A stretch of 64,000 bases of DNA from Sinorhizobium fredii NGR234 (GCF_000018545.1 NC_012587.1:2666001-2730000); one strand, 5' to 3'. Counted from the first letter of the stretch, positions 15,706 through 25,538 are shown. The notes: generated by a model not told the origin, from the letters alone. Made by a program: numbers and translations.

Positions 15706-16647
15706 TCAGAAGCCGTAGAGCTTGGCGGGGTTCTCGACGAAGATTTTTTGTCGGTTTACCTCGTTTCCGGCCCAAGCCGCGGCAAGATCCATCAGCAGCG
15801 CGTCGTCAGGCTTGCCATGTTTGCCGGGAGATGGATGCGGCCAGTCGCTTCCCCAGAGGACGCGGTCCGGCGCTGCCTCGATGTAGGCTGTGGCAACTGC
15901 ACCCACGTCTCGATAGTTCGGAGGTCCGTCTTTGCTGTCCTGGTAGAGGCTGGACACTTTCGTGAACGCCTTTCCCTTCTGCAGAAGATCGGCAACGATT
16001 TTGAAGGCGGGATGGTCCCTGCCGTGGGGGTGCGGTATGCGGCCGAGGTGATCGAAAACCACCGGCACGGGCAGTCGCGAAAAGAGAGCTGCCTGGCTGG
16101 CGAGATCATCGCCTTTGATGTGCACTTGTATGTGCCAGCCCATGTCGGCGATACGAGCAGCGAGTGGCTCGACCATGTCTAGGGTCGTCGCGCCTGCTCG
16201 ACCGAAGTTGAAGCGAATTCCTTTCACCCCTAGCGAGGCAAGTCGCTTCAGTTCATCGGTAGTGACGGAGGTGTCGACGACTGCGATTCCACGTGCATTT
16301 GGACCGAGCTGGTTCAGGGCGTTCAGCAGGCACGAATTGTCGGTGCCGTAAGTCGAGGGCTGTACGATGACGCTTCGTTCGAAGCCCAACCTGTCGCGCA
16401 GCCGGAGGTAGTCTGCGACACTCGCGTCGGGAGGTATCAGACTTGCGTTCGCAGCAGCAGGGAATTTGCTGTCGTATACGTGGAAATGAGTATCGCAGGC
16501 CTGGGGCGGAGTCCGAAAACTCGGCCTATTGGTGCCCTGCGTAAACGGAATTTCTTCAGCTCCGTACGCACGTGCTGATATGATCGATGCAGCAGCCAGT
16601 GCGCTTGTGCCCACCACCACGTCGCGTCGGGTCATTTTCCTCATCAT
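15706..16647 (-). CDS. exported amidohydrolase_2 family (LigI-like) hydrolase
   Basis: 313-residue TIM-barrel amidohydrolase of the family that includes 2-pyrone-4,6-dicarboxylate lactonase. The barrel starts with CDTHFHVYD (metal-site HxH) and later has VFDHLGR and LWGSDWPHP, whose aspartate is the catalytic base of the family. The N-terminus MRKMTRRDVVVGTSALAAASI followed by AYGAEE looks like a Tat signal, so the enzyme should act in the periplasm. The start at 16647 follows GGAGGAGAT. Third-position bases are less GC-biased than in neighbours, hinting at recent acquisition. Confidence 0.82.
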   Translation of the reverse strand: MMRKMTRRDVVVGTSALAAASIISARAYGAEEIPFTQGTNRPSFRTPPQACDTHFHVYDSKFPAAANASLIPPDASVADYLRLRDRLGFERSVIVQPSTYGTDNSCLLNALNQLGPNARGIAVVDTSVTTDELKRLASLGVKGIRFNFGRAGATTLDMVEPLAARIADMGWHIQVHIKGDDLASQAALFSRLPVPVVFDHLGRIPHPHGRDHPAFKIVADLLQKGKAFTKVSSLYQDSKDGPPNYRDVGAVATAYIEAAPDRVLWGSDWPHPSPGKHGKPDDALLMDLAAAWAGNEVNRQKIFVENPAKLYGF

Positions 16648-16763
16648 CACAGATCTCCTCCGATAGCGCGCCGTAACAGCGCAAGATGGCACGTTCTCCG
16701 CATTCCTCTGATCATGCGCTCCTGCCCGCGGCCCTAATGGGCTGCGGTTTGAAGGCAGAGGGC

Positions 16764-18164
16764 TTACTCCGGGGCTTTGGGCGTGGGTGCGACTGCCTTC
16801 GCCGGACCGATCCAGACGGTCTTGATGTTGACGAATTCACGAATGCCGTAGACGCCGAGCTCACGACCATAGCCGGAGCGCTTGATGCCGCCGAAGGGAT
16901 AGCGCGGATCGGAGGCGACCATGCCGTTGATGAACACCGCTCCGGCTTCGACATCGCGGGCAAGCTTTCGGGCCCGCTCGACATCGCGGCTCCAGATCGC
17001 CGAACCGAGACCGAACTCGGTCTCGTTGGCGAGCCGGATCGCCTCGCTCGCGTCCTTCACGCGGATGATCGCCGCGACGGGTCCAAACGTCTCCTCGCGG
17101 AACGCCGTCATCTCCGGCGTCACATGGTCGAGCACCGTCGGCAGATAGTAGAAGCCCTCCCCGTCGATCGGCTTGCCGCCCATCCTCAACGTTGCGCCGG
17201 CGGCGATAGTCTTTTCCACCTGTGCATGAAGGCCGTCCATCAGGTTGGCACGCGCCATCGGACCGATATTGGTGTCGCGCTGCATCGGATCGCCGATCTT
17301 CAGCCGTGCAACTTCTGTGCAGAACAGTTCGACAAAGCGATCGGCGATGCTCTCCTCGACGATGAACCGCTTGGCGTTGACGCAGGACTGGCCGACATTG
17401 ACATAGCGCGCCTTGACGGCGACCGCTGCTGCTTGCTCGAGATCGGCATCGGCGAACACGATGAACGTATCCGACCCGCCGAGTTCGAGCACCTGCTTCT
17501 TCAGCGCCTCGCCAGCCTGCGATGCGACGATCGCGCCGACCTCGGTCGACCCGGTCAGGGTCACCGCGGCGATACGGTCATCGGCGATGATGCCCGCCAC
17601 TTTCGCAGGCTCGATCAGCAGGGTGGCGAACAGCCCGTCGGGGCAGCCGGCCTCTTTCATGATTTCCTCGATCGCCAGCGCGCATTGCGGCACGTTGTTG
17701 GCGTGCTTGAGGATTGCGCCGTTCCCCGCTGCAAAGGCCGGGGCGGCAAAGCGGAAGAACTGCCAGAACGGATAGTTCCACGGCATGATGGCAAGAACGA
17801 CGCCCAGCGGGTCGAAGGCGACAACGCTCTCGGAGGCATTCGAGGCGACTGGCTCGTCGGCAAGATATTGCGGCGCGTGCTCGGCGTAGAAATCGCAGTT
17901 GTAGGCGCACTTCTCGATCTCGGCCTCGGACTCGACGATCGGCTTACCCATCTCGAGCGTAATCATCTCGGCGTATCTCGCCTTGCCGGCCCGCAGCACC
18001 CTTGCCATGCTGCGCAGCAGCCCGACCCGCTCTTCCGCCGGCACCTTCCGCCATGCCTTCTGGGCATTCGCGGCCGCGGTCAACGTGGCGTCTACGTAGA
18101 CGTCGTCATGGGCTTTGAAGCGCGCCAGTTCCCTGCCGTTCGCCGGATTGATTGCTGTGATCAT
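16764..18164 (-). CDS. NAD(P)-dependent aldehyde dehydrogenase, succinate-semialdehyde type (Sad/YneI-like)
   Basis: 466-residue aldehyde dehydrogenase. The catalytic set is present: N130 (MPWNYPFW), E227 (VLELGG) and nucleophile C261 (NVGQSCVNAKR). The WNYPFWQFFRF and KHANNVPQCA stretches are typical of the Sad/YneI subgroup, which oxidises succinate semialdehyde and relatives. ATG at 18164 overlaps the upstream stop (ATGA). In this operon it may oxidise tartronate or malonate semialdehyde made by the hydroxypyruvate-isomerase-like enzyme; that is inference. Confidence 0.88.
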   Translation of the reverse strand: MITAINPANGRELARFKAHDDVYVDATLTAAANAQKAWRKVPAEERVGLLRSMARVLRAGKARYAEMITLEMGKPIVESEAEIEKCAYNCDFYAEHAPQYLADEPVASNASESVVAFDPLGVVLAIMPWNYPFWQFFRFAAPAFAAGNGAILKHANNVPQCALAIEEIMKEAGCPDGLFATLLIEPAKVAGIIADDRIAAVTLTGSTEVGAIVASQAGEALKKQVLELGGSDTFIVFADADLEQAAAVAVKARYVNVGQSCVNAKRFIVEESIADRFVELFCTEVARLKIGDPMQRDTNIGPMARANLMDGLHAQVEKTIAAGATLRMGGKPIDGEGFYYLPTVLDHVTPEMTAFREETFGPVAAIIRVKDASEAIRLANETEFGLGSAIWSRDVERARKLARDVEAGAVFINGMVASDPRYPFGGIKRSGYGRELGVYGIREFVNIKTVWIGPAKAVAPTPKAPE

Positions 18165-18991
18165 GCAGGCCTCCTGTCTTGCTTCTTTTGTTTGATCTTT
18201 GCCGCCATGAGTTGCTTCCAGCGAGGCAGGAAGGCGGCGCTGTCGACTGTGGTCGCGGAAGGGATGTATTCGAAGCCGATCGCGCCCTCGTAAGCCTGCT
18301 CCGCAAGCGTGCCGAGCAGCGCTTCGAAGTCGATCGATCCGGTCCCCGGCTCGTGCCTGCCCGGATGATCGGCGATATGGACATGACCGATCCGGTGGGC
18401 ATTGGCCGGAATCCAGCTCTGGAGCGCTATGCCGTTGGCGCGGGCGTGGAAGGTGTCGACCAGCAGCGCAAGATTGCCGGGTCCGAAGATGTCCTGGATG
18501 CGGCTGGCATGGTCGAGCGTCGACATGAAAAAGCCGGGCACCGCCGCCTCGCTGATCGCCTCGACCAGGATCTTGACGCTCGTTCCTGCCGTCCGCTCGA
18601 TGGCATGGGTCAGATTGCCGTGATAGGTTTCCGCCACGGCGGAGACATCGGCTTTGGTGGGAACGCCTGCCATCGGATGCACGAAAGGGCAATCGACGGC
18701 GATGGCATAGTCGAGCGCCCGGTTGAAGCCTTCGCGGAAGTCCGCCTCCCGGCCGGGAAGCGCCGCCAGCCCCTTCTCGCCTTTGCTGGCATCACCCATG
18801 CCGGCGGCGATTTGCGACAGGACCATCTGATGACGGGCAAGTTCGCGCCGCATATCGGTTGTGGGAATGGCGAAAGGCTGCGGATGTTCGATCGCCGTGA
18901 AGCCCGAGCCTGCGGCAGCCGCTATCCTCTCCCGCAAGGGCAGCTCTGTATACAGATAGCCGATATGAGCGGAGAACAGGTTGACAGCCAT
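18161..18991 (-). CDS. hydroxypyruvate isomerase-like TIM-barrel protein
   Basis: 276-residue AP-endonuclease-2/xylose-isomerase-like barrel. Segments resembling hydroxypyruvate isomerase (Hyi/OtnI) include GFTAIEHPQPFAIP, a metal-ligand region ILVEAISEAAVPGFFM, VDTFHA, GHVHIADHPGRHEPGTGSIDF and GFEYIP. Members isomerise hydroxypyruvate and tartronate semialdehyde or 2-oxo sugar acids. It overlaps both the Ldh_2 gene upstream (one base) and the aldehyde dehydrogenase gene downstream (four bases), so the three are a tight unit. Confidence 0.85.
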   Translation of the reverse strand: MAVNLFSAHIGYLYTELPLRERIAAAAGSGFTAIEHPQPFAIPTTDMRRELARHQMVLSQIAAGMGDASKGEKGLAALPGREADFREGFNRALDYAIAVDCPFVHPMAGVPTKADVSAVAETYHGNLTHAIERTAGTSVKILVEAISEAAVPGFFMSTLDHASRIQDIFGPGNLALLVDTFHARANGIALQSWIPANAHRIGHVHIADHPGRHEPGTGSIDFEALLGTLAEQAYEGAIGFEYIPSATTVDSAAFLPRWKQLMAAKIKQKKQDRRPA

Positions 18992-20067
18992 CAGGCAGCC
19001 TCGCCCGACGACCGGCCCGTGGGGAACATCACGCCGATGCGATCACCCTCCTTGGTCAGGTCCGCAATCACATTCGCGGTGATCGGGATTCCGGTTCTGA
19101 GCCGTTCTGCTTCGCGGCGTTGCTCCGGCTCGCCGGGCATCATGATTTCCTCGACGCCGGCTGCCTTGGGCAGGGCCTTGATCCGTTCGTAGAACGCGTC
19201 CATGCGCGCGTCGAAATTCTCGGGCGACATGAATAGGTCGGGCTTGATGGCGAAGAACAGGTGGCCGACATTCTGCGGCTCGCTGTGATCGAAATAGAGG
19301 CTCTTCACGTCACCGCCGAAATTCGCTCCGGTAAGCACACCGGACATCAGGTCCATCAGCGTAGCGAGCACCGAGCCCTTGACCCCGCCGAACGGCAGGC
19401 AAACGCCTTCGAAGGCCTTGGCCGCGTCCGTTGTCGGATTGCCGTCGACATCGAGGGCCAGTCCTTCCGCGATGGTCTCGCCCTTCATGGCCGCCAGCCG
19501 GATCTTGCCGCGGGCGATCACCGTCATCGCCATGTCCATGACGTAAGGCGCGTATTTCCCGCCCGGAATGCCGGCCGCGATGGGGCTCGCCCCGAGGAAA
19601 GTGGTGCGGCCGCCCCACATCGGGATCGCCGGCGACGAATTCGTGAAGATCATCGAGATGTAGCCAGCTTCGATCGCCTGCAGCGCATAGAGCGCCCCCA
19701 TGCCGAAATGCGTGCTGCGATGGACGCCGACCAGGCCGATGCCGTTGGCCCTGGCGAGTTCGATGGCTTCTTCTGTCGCCCGGTGCGAGGCGATGAAGCC
19801 CATGCCGTTGTCTCCATCGACGAGGGAGACGGCGCCGGCGACCTTCTTCACGGTGACAGCAGGCTTCGGATTGACGAGCCCGCGCTGCAATCGCTCGACA
19901 TACATCGGGATCCGCGACACGCCATGCGAGTCGATGCCGCGCAAATTGGCCTTGACCAGATCGCCGGCAATCGTCGCCGCGTCGGCGTCGGCCATTCCGG
20001 TCGCCGCGAATATCTTTGTCGCGAAGGCGATCAGTTCGTCCGAGGAGAAATATTTGACATTCGACAT
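18991..20067 (-). CDS. Ldh_2 family malate/L-lactate/ureidoglycolate dehydrogenase
   Basis: 358-residue member of the Ldh_2 fold. The conserved region LRGIDSHGVSRIPMYVERL and the catalytic-histidine segment STHFGMGALYAL are intact, as is the cofactor loop GGVKGSVLATLMDL. It probably oxidises a 2-hydroxy acid to the 2-oxo acid with NAD(P)+. It follows tctA by 39 bases and is coupled to the isomerase gene, so its substrate is likely the carboxylate taken up by TctABC or a product of it. Confidence 0.87.
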   Translation of the reverse strand: MSNVKYFSSDELIAFATKIFAATGMADADAATIAGDLVKANLRGIDSHGVSRIPMYVERLQRGLVNPKPAVTVKKVAGAVSLVDGDNGMGFIASHRATEEAIELARANGIGLVGVHRSTHFGMGALYALQAIEAGYISMIFTNSSPAIPMWGGRTTFLGASPIAAGIPGGKYAPYVMDMAMTVIARGKIRLAAMKGETIAEGLALDVDGNPTTDAAKAFEGVCLPFGGVKGSVLATLMDLMSGVLTGANFGGDVKSLYFDHSEPQNVGHLFFAIKPDLFMSPENFDARMDAFYERIKALPKAAGVEEIMMPGEPEQRREAERLRTGIPITANVIADLTKEGDRIGVMFPTGRSSGEAA

Positions 20068-20106
20068 GGCGATGTTCCTGGTTGATCGATGAGCGACCGC
20101 GTGGCT

Positions 20107-21618
20107 TCAGACGTGGTTCGCGGCTTCCCTCGCCTGGCGTGCGGCACGCCAGCGCAAGACGGTGGGGACGAGGACGAGCGTCAGGGCGATAACGATGAGC
20201 GCCAGCGAAATCGGATGGGTGAAGAAGACGCTCGCATCGCCCTGGCTGATCGTCAGCGCACGGCGGAATTGCTGTTCGGCGAGCGGCCCAAGGATCAGAC
20301 CGACGATGCAGGGCGCGACCGGGACGTTCAGGACCCGCATGCCGAAGCCGATGAGACCGATGATCCACAGCAGCGCCACATCGACGATGTTGTTGTTGAG
20401 CGTATAGGCACCCATCGTCGCGAACAGCAGGATTCCCGAGTAGAGCCAGGGGCGCGGGATGGCCAGCAGCTTCACCCAGACGCCGGCTAGCGGCAGGTTG
20501 AGCAGCAGCAGCATGACATTGCCGATATAGAGGCTGGCGATGAGCCCCCAGACGAGTTCGGGGTTGCTGTCGAAGAGCAGCGGTCCAGGCTGGATGCCGT
20601 ATTGCTGGAAGGCCGCCAGCATGATCGCCGCCGTCGCCGAGGTCGGCAGGCCGAGAGCCAGCAGCGGAGCAAGCACGCCGGCCGCCGAGGCGTTGTTGGC
20701 TGCTTCCGGCCCCGCCACCGCCTCGATCGCACCATGACCGAATTCTTCCGGGTTCTTCGAAAGACGCTTCTCCGTCAGGTAGGAGAGAAAGGTCGGGATC
20801 TCGCTGCCGCCCGCCGGCAGCGCGCCGATCGGGAAGCCGAGCGCAGTTCCACGCAGCCACGGCTTCCAGGAGCGGCGCCAGTCCTCGCGGCTCAGCCACT
20901 TGGAGCCCTTGAGCTGGTAGATTTCCTCGGTCTCAAAGCAGTGGCGCGCCACGGTGAACAGCGTTTCGCCGACGGCAAAGAGGCCGACGGCGACGACCAC
21001 CACGTCGATACCGTCCAGAAGCTCTGCAATCCCGAGCGTGAAGCGTGCCTGACCGGTCTGCAGGTCGAGACCGACAAGGCCGAGCGCGAGACCGAACAGC
21101 AGGCTTGCGAGGCCGCGCGAGAGCGAGTCGCCCAACACCGCAGTGACGGTGGTGAGCGCGAGCACCATCAGCGCGAAATATTCGGCGGGACCGAAGAGCA
21201 GCGCGATCTTCACCATCAAGGGTGCAATGAAAGTGAGCGCCACTGTCGCAATCGTGCCGGCGACGAAGGAGCCGATCGCTGCCGTCGCCAGCGCCTGCGC
21301 GCCGCGGCCCTTCCGGGCCATGGCGTGCCCATCGAGCGCCGTAACGATCGATGCGGATTCGCCGGGCGTGTTGAGCAGGATCGAGGTTGTCGAGCCCCCA
21401 TACATGGCGCCGTAGTAGATACCGGCAAACATGATGAACGCGCTGGTCGGCTCGAGTCCGTAGGTGACCGGCAGAAGCAGGGCGACCGTGAGCGCCGGAC
21501 CGATGCCGGGAAGGACGCCGATTGCGGTGCCGAGCGTCACGCCGACCAGCGACCAGAACAGGTTGTAGGGCGTGACGGCGACGGCAAAGCCGTGAAAGAG
21601 TGCTGCAATCGTATCCAT
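20107..21618 (-). CDS. tctA: tripartite tricarboxylate transporter large permease TctA
   Basis: 503-residue polytopic membrane protein of about 11-12 helices. Near the N-terminus is the conserved [17 protein letters not shown] loop and later the repeat [15 protein letters not shown]. These proline/glycine loops are diagnostic for TctA of sodium- or proton-coupled TTT transporters. ATG at 21618 is preferred, since longer in-frame sequence overlaps tctB without homology. Together with TctB and TctC it imports a di- or tricarboxylate. Confidence 0.93.
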   Translation of the reverse strand: MDTIAALFHGFAVAVTPYNLFWSLVGVTLGTAIGVLPGIGPALTVALLLPVTYGLEPTSAFIMFAGIYYGAMYGGSTTSILLNTPGESASIVTALDGHAMARKGRGAQALATAAIGSFVAGTIATVALTFIAPLMVKIALLFGPAEYFALMVLALTTVTAVLGDSLSRGLASLLFGLALGLVGLDLQTGQARFTLGIAELLDGIDVVVVAVGLFAVGETLFTVARHCFETEEIYQLKGSKWLSREDWRRSWKPWLRGTALGFPIGALPAGGSEIPTFLSYLTEKRLSKNPEEFGHGAIEAVAGPEAANNASAAGVLAPLLALGLPTSATAAIMLAAFQQYGIQPGPLLFDSNPELVWGLIASLYIGNVMLLLLNLPLAGVWVKLLAIPRPWLYSGILLFATMGAYTLNNNIVDVALLWIIGLIGFGMRVLNVPVAPCIVGLILGPLAEQQFRRALTISQGDASVFFTHPISLALIVIALTLVLVPTVLRWRAARQAREAANHV

Positions 21619-21688
21619 GATCAATCCGCCCCTTGGAATACTGGGCTCGGTGTCGGCGTCATTGTTTGTGCTGGGGTCCGCGCGCGCA

Positions 21689-22186
21689 TCACACCGATCC
21701 TCCGAACATGATGATAAGGTCCTCGACATAGCTGCCGGTCGGCAGATCGAGATCGAGTCCATAGTCGAACACGAGATAGGTGATCGCCGTCAGCGCCAGT
21801 CCGATCAGGACGTTCCGGACATGAGCGCGGCTGCCGAAGGCCATCGCCGAGACGACGAAGAGAAACGTACCGGAGGCGATCCAGCCGAGCCGCTCCAACA
21901 GCACGAACTGCGAGGCGAAAGCGGCGGCGACGATGATCACTGCCTTCCAGTCGAGTTCCGGGAACTCCTCCACCTCAAAGCGGTGGAAGAATGCCTCGTA
22001 GAGCAATTGCAGGCCGACGAGGATCAGGCCGGTGGCGATCAGCGCCGGGAACAAGCCCGGTCCGATGACCGCCTGCGCCGCGATGGGAGGCGTCATCCAG
22101 GTTTCGATCGCGATGAACGATCCAAGGTTGAGCGTGGCAAGTCCGAGGATTGTCTCACCGATACGGAGACTGGCCGACTTCGACAT
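21689..22186 (-). CDS. tctB: tripartite tricarboxylate transporter small permease TctB
   Basis: 165-residue protein with four membrane helices, the layout of TctB, starting [22 protein letters not shown] and including a [18 protein letters not shown] segment, which resembles the GPGxfP signature of the family. It lies between tctC (32 bases upstream) and tctA. TctB associates with TctA and is required for transport. Confidence 0.9.
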   Translation of the reverse strand: MSKSASLRIGETILGLATLNLGSFIAIETWMTPPIAAQAVIGPGLFPALIATGLILVGLQLLYEAFFHRFEVEEFPELDWKAVIIVAAAFASQFVLLERLGWIASGTFLFVVSAMAFGSRAHVRNVLIGLALTAITYLVFDYGLDLDLPTGSYVEDLIIMFGGSV

Positions 22187-22218
22187 TGATGATGCCTCCC
22201 GATTGGGCGGGCCGCTCG

Positions 22219-23202
22219 TCAGAGCAGCCCGACTTCCTTCAGCGCGCTCTCGACGCGCTTCTGCTCGTCCGCCAGGAATGCGCCGAATTCCTCAGCCGGA
22301 AGGTAGGTGTCGATCCAGCCGCGCTTCTCGAGCGCCGCCTTCCATTCGGGCGTCTTGACGAGTGTGGCGATCGCGTTGCCGAGCGCTTCGCGGTCTTCGT
22401 CAGCGAGCTTCGGATGCGCCATGATGCCGCGCCAGTTCATGACGGCGAGGTCGACGCCCGCTTCCTTGAGAGTCGGCACATCGACGCCCGCAATGCGCGC
22501 GTCACCGGTGACGGCAAGGGCACGAAGTTGCCCTGCTTCGACCTGGGCGCGGAACTCCTCGTAGCCGCTGATGCCGACGGTCGCGTGGCCGCCGAGCGTC
22601 GAGGCAAGCACCTCGCCGCCGCCGGCATGCACGACATAGTTGATCTTCTTCGGATCGACGCCGACGGTCTTGGCGATCAGCCCTGCAGCAACGTGATCGA
22701 TGCCGCCGATCGAACCGCCGGCCCAGGCAACCTTCGAGGGATCGGCCTTCAGGCGAGCGACGAGATCAGCCATCGTCTTGATGTCGGAATTCGCCGGAAC
22801 CACGATGGCGTCGGCCTCGCCCATAAGGCGGGCGACCGGAACGGTCTGGTCGAGCGTTACCGGAGACTTGGTCGTCAGGACGCCGCCGACGAGGGCAAAG
22901 CCGATGACTATGGCGCTCGGATGGCGCGGCTTGGTCGTCACAAACTGCGACAGCCCGACCGTTCCGCCGCCGCCGGCGATATTCTGCACCTCGACGGGAC
23001 CGGTGATCTTGTCCTCCTGGAGGATGGTCTGTACGGCGCGCGCCAACTGGTCGTAACCGCTGCCCGGACTGCTCGGTGCCGTGATGTGCAGGGATTCGAG
23101 CTGCTCTCCCGCCAAAGCGGGAACGGCCGTCTGATGCACCAGCATCGCTGTCGCTGCGGCGGCAAGAAGCGTTGAGAACGCGCGGCGTGTTATGTTTCTC
23201 AT
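22219..23202 (-). CDS. tctC: TctC/Bug-family periplasmic solute-binding protein
   Basis: 327-residue secreted binding protein. An N-terminal signal peptide (MRNITRRAFSTLLAAAATAMLV, cut near ALAGE; the RR pair could make it a Tat substrate) precedes a Bug-type fold with AGGGGTVGLSQF and GSIGGIDHVAAGLI ligand loops. The ATG follows GGAGGAATTTTCC. It is the first transporter gene in the leftward operon and delivers the substrate to TctAB. The ligand is not predictable from sequence; family members bind organic and aromatic carboxylates. Confidence 0.92.
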   Translation of the reverse strand: MRNITRRAFSTLLAAAATAMLVHQTAVPALAGEQLESLHITAPSSPGSGYDQLARAVQTILQEDKITGPVEVQNIAGGGGTVGLSQFVTTKPRHPSAIVIGFALVGGVLTTKSPVTLDQTVPVARLMGEADAIVVPANSDIKTMADLVARLKADPSKVAWAGGSIGGIDHVAAGLIAKTVGVDPKKINYVVHAGGGEVLASTLGGHATVGISGYEEFRAQVEAGQLRALAVTGDARIAGVDVPTLKEAGVDLAVMNWRGIMAHPKLADEDREALGNAIATLVKTPEWKAALEKRGWIDTYLPAEEFGAFLADEQKRVESALKEVGLL

Positions 23203-23322
23203 GGAAAATTCCTCCATCCATGCGCTGTGTTGTTCGATCCCCGGGACCGCCACTCGGTCACCTCCTCCAGGATCGCCGGAACACATTCCCGGCTTGCCCT
23301 TGCGGGATTTCCCGACGCCGCT

Positions 23323-24413
23323 TCAGGCGGCCGTGGTCGATGCGCCCGCGGCGCGGACGGCGTCCACTACCTTGGCAGTGAAGGCGTCGGTATCGAGCTT
23401 TCCGCCGAGGTCGCGGGTGCGCGACTGCGGCTCACGCAAGACGGACTCGATCGCCTCCTCGACGAGCGCGGCGGCGCGCGTCAGACGCGGGTCGTTCCGC
23501 CTGCGGCCGAGCCAGTCGAGCAGCATGGCGGCGGAAAGAATGAGAGAGGTCGGGTTCGCGACGTTCTTGCCGGCGATATCGGGTGCCGAGCCGTGCTGGG
23601 CCTGGGCGACGCAGATGTCGTCACCGGCATTGATGGAGCCGCCGAGACCGAGGCTGCCCGAGAGTTCCGAAGCCTCGTCGGAAAGGATGTCGCCGAACAT
23701 GTTGGTGGTGACGATGACGTCGAAGCGATCCGGCGACCGGATGAGATGCGCCGCAGCCGCATCGACGATCAGCTCTTCGAGAACGACGTCCGGATAGGTT
23801 TCGGCCACCTTGCGCACTTCCCGCAGGAACAGGCCGTCCGAGAGCTTCACGACATTGGCCTTGTGAACCGCGGTTACCTTCTTGCGACGGTGACGCGCCA
23901 GCTCGAAGGCTGCCTTGGCTACACGCGACGAGGCTTTGGCGGTGACCTTGCGGATGGAAAACGCCATGTCCGGATCGGGCATGAACTCCCCTGCCCCGGC
24001 GAACATGTTGCGGTCGGAATAGAACCCTTCGGTGTTCTCGCGCACCAGGACGAGGTCCATGGCTTGCGCAGGATGGTCAGCCCTTCGCGCGAGCGGCAGG
24101 GGCGGATATTGGCGTAGAGCTCGAATTTGGTCCTGAGTTCACCCGAGGGATTGATGCCGCCCTTGTCCCGCGACGGATATTCGTTGTGCGAAACCGGACC
24201 GAGGATCACGCCGTCCGCCTGCGGCACGCTCTTCATCACGGCGTCCGGGAGCGTGGTGCCCCGTTCGGCAAGGGACTTGAGGCCGATGTCCTGCAGTTCG
24301 AAGTCGAGGCCCAGTCCGATTTCGGCATCGGCGGCCTTCAGAACCTCCAAGGTCGCGGCAGTGATTTCAGGTCCGATCCCGTCACCCGGCAGCACGAGAA
24401 GCTTCAACGTCAT
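23323..24413 (-). pseudogene. isocitrate/isopropylmalate-type (tartrate/D-malate) dehydrogenase with one frameshift
   Basis: The N-terminal part (from ATG 24413, MTLKLLVLPGDGIGPEI) reads to about 24061 in one frame and ends in LRKP. The remainder (MDLVLVRENTEGFY, then GDILSDEASELSGSLGLGGSINAG) continues in another frame from 24060. Adding one C in AAGCCATGG joins them into a normal 363-residue enzyme with every conserved motif. Members oxidatively decarboxylate D-malate, tartrate or isopropylmalate using NAD+ and Mn2+. It is first in the operon next to the GntR gene. A sequencing error is as possible as a real recent mutation. Confidence 0.8.
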
Positions 24414-24513
24414 GTTTTTCCTCACCTCTTGCGGAGAGACCAGAGGACGCACGAGATCGTTCGCCGACATTGTGCCGGCGCCGCGAAAACAACGATCAGG
24501 ATGGAGTCCTCCA

Positions 24514-24600
24514 GACCAATCTTGGTCTTTTTCTCATCTAAAATACCAAATACCGGAGGAATTGGTATTTTGCAGGCGGAAAAAACCAAAATCGCTTGGT
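24514..24600. promoter_or_regulatory. three ACCAA/TTGGT inverted repeats (GntR operator candidates)
   Basis: Between the divergent dehydrogenase and GntR genes are GACCAA-N2-TTGGTC (24514-24527), AAAATACCAA-N12-TTGGTATTTT (24540-24571; perfect ten-base arms) and ACCAA-N6-TTGGT (24585-24600). Known FCD-type GntR proteins often bind short TTGGTATACCAA-like palindromes. Repressor binding here, controlling both operon and regulator, is inferred. Confidence 0.6.
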
Positions 24601-24623
24601 GACGACGCGACGTTGTGGCATAG

Positions 24624-25538
24624 ATGAGCAAAATCGGGAGCTTAGCCGTGCAGATGACACCCTTGATCGCCAGTCTTGCCGACCAGATCGTCGCGCATAT
24701 CCGCACCGACAAGCTTGCCGAGGGCGATCGCCTCGTCGAGCGCAAGCTCGCAGAACAGTTTCGCGTCTCGCGCTCGCCGGTCAGAAATGCCATGAAGCTC
24801 CTGCACGAGGTCGGCGTGTTGAAGCAGGGCGAAGGCGGCGGCTATCTGATCGCCGACGTCGAAGCCGCCGAGAAACTGTCGCTGGAGTCGGCCTCGACGG
24901 AGGATGACGAGCAGATCTACCTGACGATCGCGGACGACCGGCTGCATGGCCGGTTGCCGGAAAGGATCACCGAAAGCGAATTCCTGCGGCGCTATGACCT
25001 CACCAAGGGCCGGCTGTCGAAGATCCTGCTGCGTATGGCCAATGAGGGCTGGATCGAACGCCTGCCCGGTCACGGCTGGGCCTTCCTCCCGGTGCTGACG
25101 TCGCTCCAGGCCTATGAGGACAGCTTCCGGTTTCGCTTGTTGATCGAGCCTGCCGCTCTGCTGGAACCGAGTTTCAAGCTCAATCGCCCGGCGCTGCTAC
25201 GCTGCCGGGAGGAGCAGGAGTGGCTGGTAAACGGCGGCATCTGGACGGTTCCGGACGCCAAGCTCTTCGAACTCAACAGCGGCATGCACGAGGCAATCAT
25301 CGAATGCTGCCAGAACAGCTTCTTCATCGATTCCCTGAAACGCCTCGATCGCCTGCGCCGACTCATCGACTACCGGCAGATGCTCGACCGCAACAGCGCC
25401 CGCGAGCGCTGCCGCGAGCATATCGAGCTGCTAGACCTCATCCTCGCTGGCAAGAACGAAGACGCTTCGCGCTACATGGCGCGGCATCTCAAGGATCTTA
25501 GTCGCTTGAAGATCGTGGCGCGGGAAATGCGCGGCTAG
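24624..25538 (+). CDS. GntR-family transcriptional regulator (FCD/FadR-like)
   Basis: 304-residue regulator with an N-terminal winged helix (about 16-80: LADQIVAHIRTDKLAEGDRL, then RVSRSPVRNAM as the recognition helix) and an all-helical C-terminal ligand domain. A second winged-helix-like stretch (ESEFLRRYDLTKGRLSKILLRM) lies around 115-150. It is divergent from the dehydrogenase/Tct operon and should regulate it through the ACCAA/TTGGT repeats in response to the imported acid. The start could also be ATG 24654; neither start has a strong ribosome site. Confidence 0.87.
   Translation: MSKIGSLAVQMTPLIASLADQIVAHIRTDKLAEGDRLVERKLAEQFRVSRSPVRNAMKLLHEVGVLKQGEGGGYLIADVEAAEKLSLESASTEDDEQIYLTIADDRLHGRLPERITESEFLRRYDLTKGRLSKILLRMANEGWIERLPGHGWAFLPVLTSLQAYEDSFRFRLLIEPAALLEPSFKLNRPALLRCREEQEWLVNGGIWTVPDAKLFELNSGMHEAIIECCQNSFFIDSLKRLDRLRRLIDYRQMLDRNSARERCREHIELLDLILAGKNEDASRYMARHLKDLSRLKIVAREMRG

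Noticed and set aside
14942..15775. 277-codon minus-strand reading that includes the ABM domain
   Set aside because: Only the last 99 residues resemble a protein; the earlier part is an out-of-frame reading of the cupin gene. GTG at 15241 is the better start.
16686..18293. 535-codon open frame on the plus strand opposite the aldehyde dehydrogenase
   Set aside because: Antisense to an enzyme with a complete catalytic set; the product is rich in Arg, Asp and His with no recognisable motif.
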